From Megaleporinus macrocephalus (Eukaryota; Chordata; Actinopteri; Characiformes; Anostomidae), in assembly GCA_021613375.1 (NCBI GenBank), contig CM038716.1, positions 5,162,684 through 5,226,683 of the forward strand: DNA of 64,000 nt, in the 5' to 3' direction. This document shows, piece by piece, positions 12,006 through 25,141 of the stretch (position 1 is the stretch's first letter; each line of letters begins with the position of its first letter). The position numbers and the translations under genes are program-made. A model generated the notes under the pieces. That model searched no databases, was not told where the DNA came from, and saw only the letters and a list, made by a program, of their open reading frames with translations.

Positions 12006-13965
12006 TATCATCCATTCATCCATTTCTCGATTCATATACCGATTCATCCCTGCATTCCTCCGTTCATCCGTTCATTCATCCCTCAGTTCCTCCATCTTTT
12101 ACTACATCCCTTCACGGGTAGAGGCGATAAGCGTTTACTATGGGGGTCTTGGGACATGCTCTTTACTGCCCCCAATTATCTGTTCCCTCATAAAGCTTTA
12201 GAGTAGCAAACTGATCCAAGCACGCTATTTAGTGAAGTTCTTTGTTCTTTCCATTCCTCCATCCATCCAGACATCCTCTATATATTCCTCCATCCATTTA
12301 TCTATTCATCCATCCATCTGTGCATTTATTTTTCCATACATCCATTTATTCTTTCCATTCATCCATTTGCTTATCCATCCATTTATGCATTAATCTCTTC
12401 ATGCATCCAGTATTCTTTCCATCCAGACATCTTTCATACATCCAATCAGTCCATTCATTTCTCCATCCATTATTATTATAAATTATTTATTATTTCCATT
12501 CATCCATCCATCCAACTAGTATCCATCCATACACCCATCTATCTATGCATTCATCCTTTCATCCATCAATGAATCCATCCATTTATGCATTAATCTCGTG
12601 ATGCATCCAGTATTTTGTCCATCCAGACATCCTCCATACATCCACCCCTTAGTTGATCCATTCATTCCTCCACCCATGCATTTATTAATCCATCCATCCA
12701 TTCATTTATTTTTCCATCCATCCATATATTCTTTCCATTCATCCATCCATCCATCCATCCATCCACCAATCCATCTACCCATTCATCCATTTACACATTC
12801 ATCTATTCATGCATCCTGTATTTTGTCCATCCAGACATCTTCCATACATTCAACCCTCAATCGAACCATTCATTCCTCCATCCATGTGTCTGTTCATCCA
12901 TCCATCCATTCATTTATTTTTCCATCCATCCATTCATTCTTTCCATTCATCCAGCTATCCTCCATCCATCCATCCACCAATTTATCTATGCATTCATCCT
13001 TTCATCCATCCATCTATCCATCCATTTATGTATTCTCCTCTTCATGCATCCAGTATTCTGTCCATCCAGACATCCTCCATACATCCAACCCTCAATCTAT
13101 CCATTCAGTCCTCCATCCATGCATCTATTAATTCACACATTCATTTATTTTTCCATCAATCCATTTATTCTTTCCATTCATTCATCCACCCAGCCATCAT
13201 CCATTAATCCACCAATCTATCTAACCATTTATCCATTTGTCCATCCATTTACGCATTCATCTCTTCATGCATCCTGTATTCGCTCCATCCAGACATCCTC
13301 CATACATCCAACCCTCAGTTGATCCATTCATTCCTCCATCCATGCATCTTTTCATCCATCCATCCATTCATTTATTTTTCCATCCATCCATTTATTCTTT
13401 CTAATCATCCACCCATCCATCAATCCACCAATCCATCCACCCATTTGTCCATCCATTTACACATTAATCTCTTCATGCATCCTGTATTCTGTCCATCCAG
13501 ACATCTTCTATACATCCAACCCTCAATTGATCCATTCATTCCTCCATCCATTTGTGTTCATCCATCCATCCATGCATTTATTTTTCCATACATCAATTTA
13601 TTATTTCCATTCATCCATCCATCCATCCATCCAGCTATTATCCATCTATCCATCCATCCATCAATTTAACAATCCATCTACCCATTCATCCATTTGTCCA
13701 TCCATTTATGCATTAATCTCTTCATGCATCCAGTATTCTGTCCATCCAGACATCCTCCATACATTTAACCCTTAATCGATCCATTAATTCCTCCATCCAT
13801 GCATCTATTCATCCTTCCATCTATTTATACCTTCATCTATCCCAACATCCATTCATTCATTTTTGCACCAATTCATTCTTTTTTCCATCTATCCATCCAT
13901 CCATCCATCCATCCATCCATCCATCTATCCATCCATCCATGAATCTTTCCAACCATGTATCCCTC
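12006..13965. repeat. (ATCC)n-derived array with ~220-bp higher-order units
   Basis: CCATCCAT-based tetranucleotide DNA. A longer module containing CTTCATGCATCCAGTATT and TGTCCATCCAGACATCC recurs at about 12400, 12602, 12810, 13042, 13267, 13477 and 13722, so a higher-order unit of about 205-245 bp has been duplicated about seven times. A unique insert of about 125 bp (about 12115-12240) interrupts the left end. Isoleucine/histidine/proline-rich frames here are not genes. Confidence 0.92.
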
Positions 13966-14449
13966 CATCCACCCATCCCGTTATCTCTTTTTGATCCATA
14001 AGCAGATTTAAATGTGGCTCTGAGAGTTAAACTGAGTACTGTTTCAATCTGCCACTCAAATAAACATAAAAGCGTATCAGAATCCGCCCGTCGCTTTCCC
14101 ATCACAAACACAACAAGCGGTGTCTCTCAGAGCGATTGCTTTAGCTCTGTCCTTTTACCGTCTGCTGTGAGGGTCTGACTTTTCCAAACACATTAAATCC
14201 AAAAATAACACACACGGGCGCGGGGAGGAAAGGAGATTGCCAGAAATGCACAGACACGCTGAGAGAGAGAAAAAAAAACCTAAACCTGAAGAGCTTCACT
14301 CCCAACCTGAACAGGTCACATTTAAACCTCAGACCTACTTCAGGTTCAGCAAGTGTCCTCCTTCATTTCTCTTATCAGACCCCGCCTGCCGCCCACCCCC
14401 ACTGAACTTCAGACCCAGCAGAGCAGGGGTTTGTGTTAGTGTCACTTAC
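13966..14449. other. unique DNA, moderately CpG-rich
   Basis: Non-repetitive sequence leading into a CpG-rich patch. No protein homology seen. Confidence 0.45.
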
Positions 14450-14620
14450 GCTGAATAGCTGAGGACCGAGCGGGAGCTGTCCGCGGTGCTGAAACGCTGT
14501 TGTTTACAGCGCGTCAAAGGAAGCTGAAAACAAACCAGCGCCGGAACCAGAACCGCGATCTCACACGCCAGTCTAAGCTCTGAACGTAAATCTCTAACAT
14601 GAGCAACAACCTTTCAGCGT
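14450..14620 (-). other. candidate 5' exon with strong donor (minus strand)
   Basis: On the minus strand the sequence ending GCTATTCAGC is followed by GTAAGTGAC, an almost perfect donor, in a CpG-rich setting (CCGCGGACAGCTCCCGC just upstream). The 5' boundary is not determinable. With the donors at 11625 and 14867 it suggests alternative or serial first exons of a leftward gene. Confidence 0.35.
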
Positions 14621-14866
14621 TCCACCTGTGCAGGTAATAAAGTCCAGCGTTCAGATCAGTAAACCCGCGGTCTGGACCACCGCTCTGCTGCTGCTGGAGT
14701 TCCGCTGAACTTTAATAAATACATAAATAAATAAAGAGTAATAAATCAGTACAGCGCAGCATAGCGGGGGCTGCTGAAGCGCTCGTGCTGCGATCTGTCT
14801 GCCAGATTCTGCATCAAATCCATCATCATAATCCGCATTAATCTGAAAGAGAGTGGGAGCTCCTAC

Positions 14867-14950
14867 CTCACACGCGCTCCGTTAACGAGTCACCGCAGGC
14901 GCCGCGCGCCGTGGCGATCAGTCCTCTCTTCACCATGGCAACCACAGGAA
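14867..14950 (-). other. candidate 5' exon with donor and X-box half (minus strand)
   Basis: The minus strand reads from GGTTGCCATGG (an RFX half-site plus start-like ATG) through a GC-rich stretch to GTGTGAG followed by GTAGGAG. The ATG opens a frame of about 22 codons before a stop, so the segment is more likely untranslated or a short upstream frame. Gene identity is not shown by the sequence. Confidence 0.3.
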
Positions 14951-14982
14951 TCTGAATCCTGCTGTACCGCTTTCTCCGCATT

Positions 14983-15450
<468 letters not shown>

Positions 15451-15904
15451 TAGTGCTTTAGAGATTCAAATGGGGTTCGGATTAACAATCACTGGATTAA
15501 AAGCCATTAAAAACGCAAAACATCACAACAAGGTCTCAACAGTCTTTATAAGACACACACACACACACACACACAGACTCACAAACACATATATACAAAC
15601 ATATGCACACACACTCTCACACATATACTCTCACACATTTATGTACACACACATATGTATACATATATGTACAGACATACAAACCTAGACACACATACAT
15701 GCCTAATGCACTCACATACACACACACATAAACTCAAACAGACAGACAAACACCCTTACCCAGACATACACTCCATCACAGTCTATCTATATCTATACAC
15801 TCTCACACACAAAGACACACACAGACAAACACAGTCATCCACACATGCATTCACACACACAGACTCATATAAACACTCCACCACGAAAAGACTGCTAAAT
15901 ACTG
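15451..15904. repeat. CA-rich low-complexity DNA
   Basis: ACACAC tracts mixed with ATACAAAC and ACATGCATTCACACAC. A related CA-rich stretch is at 16979-17150, next to a second copy of the downstream sequence. Confidence 0.8.
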
Positions 15905-16330
15905 CTACTGCTAAGACTGAAGTCTAGAGTAATAACTGTTTTATTACACCATTTAAATGTAATGACATAATAATGTAATTAAACACTCGGTTACATAATA
16001 ATACATTTTTTAAAAAGTAAAAGATGACACAACAAACAGGTTAATAACTTTAGCCAGATCCAAATCATGACACCATATATTTCCTTCTACTCACAATCCC
16101 TTGTTTCAGTTAAATGGAGTCAATAAAGCAAGTTTTACATCATTAATAATAACTTAGTAAAGTTGCTTTTAGGGGCTCTTTGCACTAACTAACACTATTT
16201 TTGTAAACAGGATGTTACATTTAAATCTGCAGCAACACTATGTTCCTTTAATGGAGACTGCACCTTGTTTCTTAAATCTCAAATATATACTCACCGAACA
16301 CTGTGTTAGGAAATATGCACACCTACAAAT
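15905..16330. repeat. segmental duplication, copy 1
   Basis: Landmarks (AATGTAATTAAACACTC, AGCCAGATCCAAATCAT, AGCAACACTATGTT) recur in the same order at 17160-17660. The copy ends in ACTCACCGAACACTGTGTTA, which resembles the terminal repeat of the Tc1 element present in copy 2. Confidence 0.8.
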
Positions 16331-16389
16331 TAATATTTACACAAACACATTTATAGACAAACATTTATATACACACACATATATATACA

Positions 16390-16893
16390 TAAACTACCGC
16401 TTAAAATTTAGGATTTTATTTCATGCAATTTTCATGCAATTCACAAACAACATTGTCCATTTCACGATTAATTTAAGTGTATCAGATGATTTTTAAAGAA
16501 TAAAAATGTTTGTATTGAAGTCTATTTTTGTATAGAGGCTTATTTTGCATACAGTCCTATTATCAGTAATTCTCAGTCCTCTGTCTAAATCTCCTGGTAC
16601 GGCCACCAATCCAAGTTAAGGATGTTATTGGACTAATTGGTTGTTAGGACACTCTTGCTCAATTGTGATGCACAGCTGAAAAACATTCTACTAATAAGTG
16701 AGCATAAAAGGGAACAACATTCTAGGTTAGTTTAGTATCTGAAGCATCAGCAGTTGATGGCTTGCTGACCGACTCAAAATGTCCAGAAATAAACAACTTT
16801 CTTTAGAGACCCGTCAGTCTATTGTTGTGTTAAGGAAGGAAGATACTCCATTGAAAACAAGAACATTTCAGTGTGATCCCAAACTTTTGAGCA

Positions 16894-16897
<4 letters not shown>
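16390..16897 (+). mobile_element. internally deleted Tc1-like transposon
   Basis: The left end (AAACTACCGCTTAAAATTTA) and the right end (GATCCCAAACTTTTGAGCAG) match the diverged inverted termini of a fish Tc1 family. At about 16779 a frame starts [20 protein letters not shown], the N-terminal helix-turn-helix region of Tc1 transposase. After about 25 codons it jumps straight into the 3' end, so nearly the whole catalytic region is deleted. Not functional. A (TA)n microsatellite begins exactly at the right terminus. Confidence 0.75.
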
Positions 16898-16980
<83 letters not shown>

Positions 16981-17150
16981 CACACAAATACACACACACA
17001 TACAGACAGACCCACACCTTTATCTAAACATACACTCCAGCACATGTACACATGCACACACATATACACTCTCACACACATAGACACATGCAGACATACA
17101 CATTCATCTACACATGCATTCGCACACACAGTCTCACACATACACACACC
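16897..17150. repeat. (TA)n followed by CA-rich DNA
   Basis: About 40 TA units at 16897-16978, then CA-rich sequence similar to that at 15.5-15.87 kb. Confidence 0.95.
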
Positions 17151-17159
17151 CACAAAAAA

Positions 17160-17660
17160 TATAGCTAAAGTCTATAATAATAATAGTTTAATGTGTATAA
17201 TAATGTAATTAAACACTCAGTTACATATTAATGTCATTCATTCGATATCCATTCTGTTTGAAAAGGGTTGAGTCTCACTTCCCAGCATTGTATGTTTGTT
17301 GTAATGTTAAAAAATAGAAAATAGTATTTTCTTATTTTCCTGTAAAATACAAGTGAACACACAATAACTTTATCCAGATCCAAAGCATAACACAATATCC
17401 TCTCTTCTGGTCACAATCTAGCAATCAAGCAAGCTTTAATAATAATTACATTTCTTTAAGGGTTTTTTTGCCAAAACTGAAACTATCTTTGGAACATTTA
17501 AATCTACAACAACACTATGTTTGTCATTAAGAAGTGGATATTTCTTCCCCAGGATCAAGTTTTTATAGAGACTTTGCTTTGTTTTCAAGACAGTTTATCC
17601 ACAAATATCTCACACTAGATCTATTTATATATGTCTACTAGGCATGGTGTTAGAAAACCT
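17160..17660. repeat. segmental duplication, copy 2
   Basis: Co-linear with 15905-16330, with many substitutions and small indels, so an old duplication. It runs into the Tc1 remnant at 17630. Confidence 0.8.
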
Positions 17661-18535
17661 GTAAACCTAATCAGCCAATCATGTGGCAGCAGTGCATAAA
17701 ATCATACAAGTGTGGGCCGGCAGCTTCAGGTAATGTTCACACCAACCATCAAAACGAGAAACCAAAAGTCTCAGTGATTTTGAGTGTGGCCTGACTGTTG
17801 GTGCCAAATGGGCTGGTTAGAGTTTCGTTTGGTTTTAGCTGCTTGTCTCCCAGGATTTTCACTCAAAAGTCTCTAGAGTTTAATCTCAATGGCACACTAC
17901 AGAAAAAAATATCCAGAAATGCTCTATTAATGAGAGAGGTCAGTGGAGAATGGCTAGATTGGTTCAAGATGGCATACAAGGCTACAGTAACTCAGATAAC
18001 CACTGTGCAGTTGTGCTGCACAGAATGGGCTACAACAGCACACAGACCACATTAGTCAAGAACAGAAAGCTGGAGGCTGGAGTGAGCACTTCCACCTGGT
18101 TGAAGCCTGGAAAAACATAACCCGACCTGAGGAACCTTGATTACTGCTGAGGCGCACAGATGGTGGGGTGTGAATTTGGCACCAACAGAATGAACCCATG
18201 AAATTTAACCAATCAACCATGAATGCCACAGCCTAGGTTGCTGACCATGGTTATCCCTTCATAGCCACATATAATTTTGTAATGGCATGATAATTCTCCA
18301 TACCAATGAGTTCTTCCGTGGCCTTCCAAGTCGGTGGATCTGAATCCAGTAGAACTTCGTTGGGAGGCAGTAGAATGTGAAAGTGAAATCTGAAAAATTG
18401 GCAGGGATTGGATGATGCAGTCATGTCAGCATAGGCTGGAACCTATTGGCTGTTGATTACAACCTTGAGGAATCCACGCCATAGAGAATTGAAGCTGTTC
18501 TGAGAGCAAAAAAAGACCCAACCCAGTATTGCAAT
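17630..18535 (+). mobile_element. decayed Tc1/mariner transposon
   Basis: A degenerate but nearly full-length Tc1-family copy. It includes AATCAGCCAATCATGTGGC near the left end, GTGGCCTGACTGTTGGTGCC (transposase N-terminus), AGTAACTCAGATAACCACT and TGGGCTACAACAGCA (DNA-binding region), and CTGAATCCAGTAGAAC (from the SPDLNPIE region). It ends near AAAGACCCAACCCAGTATTG. Stops and deletions throughout make it a pseudogene, about 0.9 kb against roughly 1.2 kb or more for an intact element. Confidence 0.8.
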
Positions 18536-18540
18536 AACAT

Positions 18541-19190
18541 TTCCATTTACTGCATTCAGTAGATGCTCTTATCGAGAGTTGTCTGGCTTTGTTGTCCAAG
18601 AGAATGTGTCCTATGTAGTGCACTACTCTTCAAAAGTCCTAGTACCTAGAAAGAGTGCATGCATACAATATGATGCATTTCAAGTATTAAGATTAGTGTT
18701 CAAGCCCGTGCTTCACAAAAAAGATGAATCTTCTGTATGTCTCCTGTTTATCTCACCATCTGGGTGCTAGGGCAGAGAATGCTTGTCTCCCATGCATAAT
18801 GAAGGGTGGCGGGTCAGGCCGAGCTGTACTGGAATCTCAAAGGGCTCAGGGTACAGATCGACAACTGCCTGAAGGTAGAGAGAGGCTGGTTCGTTTCTGG
18901 CTTTGTAGGCAAGCATCAGGGTTTCAAATCTGGTGGGGCAGCCGCAGGAAGCCAGTGAACAGAGTGCAGTAGTGGAGTGACATTAGTGAGTTTAGAGAGG
19001 TTGGAGACAGGCTGTGATGTTGTGTTCTGGATCAGCTTGTGGCCAGCCAGGAGCGAGTTCCAGTAGTCAGGCCTTGAGATGTCAAGAGACTGGACGAGCG
19101 ACTGAGTGGCGTCCCGAGAGAGAAAGTGTTCAATCTGCCGGATGTTGTAGAGGAGAACCCTGTAATCTGAGCTAAGAATCACACTAAGAC
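18541..19190 (-). mobile_element. L2/CR1-like LINE 3' fragment
   Basis: The minus strand encodes a degenerate reverse-transcriptase C-terminal region with SRPDYWNSLLAGHKLIQN, resembling the L2/CR1 pattern SRLDYCNSLLAG, and TPLLHSVHWLPA. The plus-strand left end GCATTCAGTAGATGCTCTTA is a widespread fish repeat motif. Truncated and with frame breaks. Confidence 0.7.
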
Positions 19191-19885
19191 TTCAGTATAG
19201 TGTTTCTAAGAACATGCTCAGTGAGTGCAAAGTGCAAGAGGGCTTACTGAGGGCTTTTCTTCTCTGATGAGCTAATTACAGAACACTTTTGCCGTCAGCA
19301 GAAATAACTGTGCTATGCAAAGGAGAGTCTTCAGACTGAACAAGTGCTGGAGAAGTAAGAATTGAGGATGTTAAAGGGAAATGACTGACACATCCAAATC
19401 TCGATCAGGTCTGAGGTCAGTATCTGAGCCTTTATTCTGCTCCCAGACTGAATCGATGGTGTATTGATGGATTTCCTCTCACGGCGCGAAGCCGGACCGA
19501 ATGTCTGTCCAGGGAAGCTGCCCACACACAGTTTCCGTTTTTTTCTCCACTTGAGCTGCGTTAAGTGTCTAAGAGCTCTCTTCTGGTGATCAGGCTAAAA
19601 GGCCTTTATGACCGCATGTGTGTGTGTGTGAGATGATTAAGAGGACCTGAGCGCCTCTTGGAGCGTCCGGTGGGTTTTGGGGTCGGTTGCCATGGCAGCA
19701 ACTCTCAGCATCCGCTTAAGAGATGTAATGACGGGCTGTCAGAGTGGAGAATGTAACTGAGCTGTAAAATACCGAGTTACACACAGGCTGGTTTTTATAC
19801 AGTGGCAGGACGTGCATATGTTCCACGTGATTCATAGACACATGTGTTGAGATGTCATAATAATGATACATCCCATATGTACTAT
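19191..19885. other. unique sequence with X-box-like site
   Basis: Non-repetitive DNA with moderately high GC. GTTGCCATGGCAGC at 19686-19699 is close to an RFX X-box. No coding sequence recognised. Confidence 0.45.
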
Positions 19886-20080
19886 GAATATCATCACTGT
19901 CCAAAGACAAAACAAGTATCTCTAAAATGTTAACTATACAGCTGAGGATAATAAACCCTGTCTACTTTCCATAAGAGTTTGTTTGTTCAAAGCAGTTTTG
20001 AAGCTTTCTAAAGTCCAAAGTGTGAAGAAAACAAAAAATCATTAAAAATGGAGATGCTTGGTTTTCTTTGGAAAATGTAA
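19886..20080. mobile_element. MITE family A, diverged copy
   Basis: The left end CACTGTCCAAAGACAAAACA and right end AATGGAGATGCTTGGTTTTC correspond to the inverted termini of family A. The core is strongly diverged. Confidence 0.6.
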
Positions 20081-20689
20081 GTACATACAGTTCCATGTTA
20101 GTCAGAGACCAAACTTCATTTATTTAATTTCCAGTCAAAATAGACAAAGTATTATTTTTTAGCCTTAACGGAAAAATATATTTACCTTTATTACAACCTT
20201 TTAAACTCTTTTTAGGAGTCTCATCTTCAGTCTCTCAAAGAAATTTGCAGACACTCCAAAAATCAGTCTTAGAAGATGATAAAGCATGTTCTGCTTCCGA
20301 CCATCTGTAACCATTCACAAGACTCAGAGGCAAAGGTAAGATCCATAAGCGGGCTGTTTTATTGAGAACAGTGAAATGCAATGAGTGCTGGGCTGGGCAG
20401 AGGAGTGATAGCCAGGAAACCAGTGAAGCCTGATGGACATATCCAGACGGGCAGGCTGAGCAGATTAGAAAGTTAACAGCAATGGGTCGTTACCCGAGCT
20501 CAGACTGGAGATTCCAGGCATTGGTTTCCTGTAAGAGCAGTGGTTAGAGCAGATTCCCTCAGTGGAGTTTAGTTCCAGGAGATAACGTTCTGTAAGAGCA
20601 GAGATAGAGCAGAGACCCTAATGAAAAGGTTAGTGAGTTAGTGAGCATGTGTGTGAGCAGACACAGAACAACCCGGCCTGGTCTGCCTG
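20081..20689. other. unique sequence, nothing recognised
   Basis: Contains short local duplications (the TAAGAGCAGNGNTAGAGCAG motif twice near 20530-20610) but no gene or transposon that I can name. Confidence 0.5.
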
Positions 20690-20970
20690 GGCTCGGCTTG
20701 GCCTGACTCGCTGACACTGAGTGTGGTGTGGCCGGGCAGGCTTGGCTTAAATGTTGCAGCCCAATCATGCCTAGGTAAACTTTGACTTGGCGTGGATAGA
20801 GAACCGATGGTTTGACTGGACCTGGTTGGGTGAGTAGGGGTTTGGCTGGACTCGGTTTGGTTTTGGTTTGGTTTGGCTTGGCAGAACTTGACTGGACTTG
20901 GCTGGGTTTGGCTTAGCGTCGACTCGGCTTGGCTTGGTGTGGCATTAGCCTAGCTTAGCTTAGCAGAGAT
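20690..20970. repeat. degenerate (TTGGC)n pentanucleotide repeat
   Basis: GGCTTGG, GGTTTGG and GACTTGG units, imperfect, ending in TAGCTTAGCTTAGCAG. Confidence 0.85.
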
Positions 20971-21455
20971 AAACAAGAGGCTTGGTTTGCATGTACAAAG
21001 GCACATTCATTACCCTGCCCAGAGGTCTGGGTATGACAGGTCCATTTAGTTCATTGTTTTGACATCACCAGCAGCTTTTTTGTGTGATGTGTCTTCTTTT
21101 CCTACTGAGGAGCTTCATGAACAGCTACACATCCTTTCAGACCCATGGCACTGAGTTGAAGAGCAAGCAAGAATGTAGTTTGATTTTCTTCCATCTTTTA
21201 AAGTACTATATAAGTAATATATATCTGAGGGAGAAAGTTTTTGTGGTCTATCAGGTTAGTTTTTGTAGATTTATGGAAACTCCAATCTTGACTTTTACCG
21301 TCCTTACACAAGTGGATAGTCTTAGATCTAATTTACTCACAAATATCTCCCAAAAATCAATAACATGTTCTGCATGGCCGTTGTGAATGGACATTTAGTA
21401 AATCAAGGGGGTCTCATAGGGTAGTTATATATGTCTTAATATGTCCTATAGATAT
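20971..21455. other. unique sequence, nothing recognised
   Basis: A frame of 100 codons at 21084-21386 has no recognisable domain, and the base composition is ordinary. I do not call it a gene. Confidence 0.5.
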
Positions 21456-22434
21456 TCCATATCACCCACACACACATATGCTTTAAAATATGGACAAACA
21501 TGCTATACACACAATCTACAACACACCAACATCCTATAAAACAAACTACACATTATATAAACATGCTATAACATGCTATGAACATGCTATAAACATGCTA
21601 TAAACACACACACATTAAGAATATACATAAACATGCCATAAACACATACTATGTAAAACATACACACTACACAACAGGCACCAACACACACGATTCAACA
21701 TACATGCACACATGCTATAAAACACAGACACACACACACACCAAAACCATCCATGCACATAAACTTTATAATACACTAAAACGTTCTATTAAACACACAC
21801 ACACTAGAAGCACACATAAACCTTCCATAAACACATACTATATAAAATATATGGACTACACAACATGTACAAATATGCTATAAAGCATACACACACACTA
21901 GAGGCAAAGCCAAATATGCTACAAAACCCCACACACACATTAAAACACACCCAAACATGCTATAAGACACAAACATGCACATACATACTAAAACATGCAA
22001 TAAATCAAACACTATAAAAAAATTTACACTGTAAACACATACACACACTATAAAACGCACACACAATAAAAACACACAACATGCTATAAAACATGCACAA
22101 AACACGCATAATAAGCTATAAAACAGGCATATATTGCAAAACCTCACAAAGAGAATACTATAAAATACTATATACTATAAAAAAACACATCTCACAATAT
22201 ACACAAACATGCTATAAAATACACACATTAAAAGCATACAAACATACTGTAAATCACACACACACACTAGAGGCACAGCCAAATGTGCTACAAAAACACA
22301 CACACACACTTCACAATACACACAGACATGCTATAAGACACACACACACAAACTGACAGGTATGCACATACACACACATACATGTATATACACATATGCA
22401 CTCACATAAACACATATGCATACACACATACATT

Positions 22435-22482
<48 letters not shown>

Positions 22483-22490
22483 CACACTTC
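21456..22490. repeat. CA-rich array with ACATGCTATAAAACAC modules
   Basis: About 1 kb of imperfect units combining ACATGCTATAAA with runs of CACACA; some modules (CACTAGAGGCAAAGCCAAAT) occur twice. It ends in a pure (CA)n at about 22438-22470. Confidence 0.88.
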
Positions 22491-23560
<1,070 letters not shown>

Positions 23561-24295
23561 GTACATGTGTGTGTGTGTGAGATGAGTCATACATTTGTGA
23601 TATGTAAATGTGAGTTTTGTGTGTGTTTGTATGTGTGTATGAAGTGTGCATGATATAACCCTGTCAGTGTGTGTGTGTGTGTGTATTTCTGCAGACTGTG
23701 ACTCACTGGCTTCAGTGTCTGAGCCCACGCACGCTTCCAGCATGTGTGTGTGTGTGTGTATGTGTGAAGGAAGGAAGTGTTTGCTGGAGTGTTTCTCGTT
23801 TCAGACACACAGCTGTGTGCTGGTGATGAGGTGTGTGATTTGAGAATCTTTGCTATTTTGAGTTTAATTCTGAGGATGCTGTGAGTGTGTGTGTTTGTAC
23901 ATGTTTTTTGGCTGTATGTGTGTTCTATACTGTTCTATAGCATATGTGTGTGTGTGTTTTTGATGTGTATTTTATAATATGTGTGTTTAAAAGTATGTGT
24001 TTTGCTGCATATTTTAAAATGTTTGGTAGTTTTATGTGTAGAGTGTGTGTTTTATAGTACATTTGTTCGCGTTCTAAAGTGAGTCTTATATGGGATGTTT
24101 GTTTTTCAGTGTCTGTGTTTCACAGCAAGGTTGGTTTGTTTTAGTGTGTGTGTTTGTTTTACAGTGTGTGTTTGTCATTTATAGCACATTTGTATGTGTT
24201 TTAGTGTGTGTGTTTGTTTTACAGTGTGTGTTTGTCATTTATAGCACATTTGTATGTGTTCTATAGTGTGTGTATGTTTTATTGTGTGCATTTTA
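23561..24295. repeat. GT-rich low-complexity DNA
   Basis: GTGTGTGT runs mixed with TTTTATAGTGTGTG modules. A 60-bp segment (ATAGCACATTTGTATGTGTT and flanks) is tandemly duplicated at about 24140-24260. Confidence 0.88.
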
Positions 24296-24449
24296 AAACA
24301 TGGTTGCATCTACATGGTGTATGTTGCATTAACTGTGGGCTTCGCGGAGCAAACTTAGTCAAAGCGCAGCACCTATTCATTTTTTTGGGTGGCAAAAAGT
24401 ATTACAAAGGACATATACCTGGGCCACTGGGTTTATTTTTTTTCTCATC

Positions 24450-25141
24450 ATGCCGCCTAAAGTGAGTAAAGCGTCTACTGCCTCTCAGCCTCTCATCGTT
24501 GGGTCCTCCTTGGCCTCGAGTGATGCATCACAACCCAAAGAAAAGCCTGCTACCCCCGACATGGCTAAAGAGCTAACTGGGGTAAAGTCTGAGATCATCC
24601 AGGCTGTTACTTCAGAGTTCCACTCAATTTCGAAGCAATATCACTCCACGCTTTGGTCAGAGCTTTAAGAGCTGAAATCTGAACTTCTTCGAGACAGTGC
24701 GTCACTCCGAGCGGATCTCGGCTCAGTCAAAACCACGGTTTAGAGGTTGAAACTGCACTGTCCGGACTCTCGGGTGACGTTGTGGGTCTCAAGATTTAGA
24801 GGTTCGTTCACACGGACAAAATATTTGAAATATTGGAGTTCCTGAAGGCAATTCACATTCACTTTGTAGAACTCCAGCATGTCGGAGCTTCTTAAAGAGG
24901 CCCTTTCTCTGGATAAAGCTCCACTTGTGGACTGGGCTCATCGATCTTTGGCTCCTCGTCCAGGGTCTGGTGAGCCTCCCCGTCCAATAATAGTTCAATT
25001 GCATTATTTCGAAGAGTGTGTCCAGATTCTTAAAGAAGCGAGGTCTCGTCGACGAATCTCTTTTTCGGGCATGCAGCTCTCCATTTATCTGGATCTCACT
25101 CCCAAAGTCGATAAAGTGAGAGCGGCCTTCAGCGCAATTTG
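24450..25141 (+). pseudogene. LINE ORF1-like pseudogene
   Basis: Starts ATGCCGCCTAAAGTGAG (MPPKVSKAS). The first part has the heptad-like spacing of an L1 ORF1 coiled coil. A stop at 24667 breaks the frame and a shift follows. The second part (about 24879-25141) contains GSGEPPRPIIVQLHYFEE, matching the C-terminal nucleic-acid-binding domain pattern of L1 ORF1 (PRPIIVKL). The role in an intact element is RNA binding and chaperoning. It is interrupted here. Confidence 0.75.

Noticed and set aside
12242..13775. Isoleucine/histidine/proline-rich frames
   Set aside because: Products of the (ATCC)n array.
16779..17027. A small gene starting [13 protein letters not shown]
   Set aside because: It is the truncated N-terminus of a dead Tc1 transposase running into a (TA)n microsatellite.
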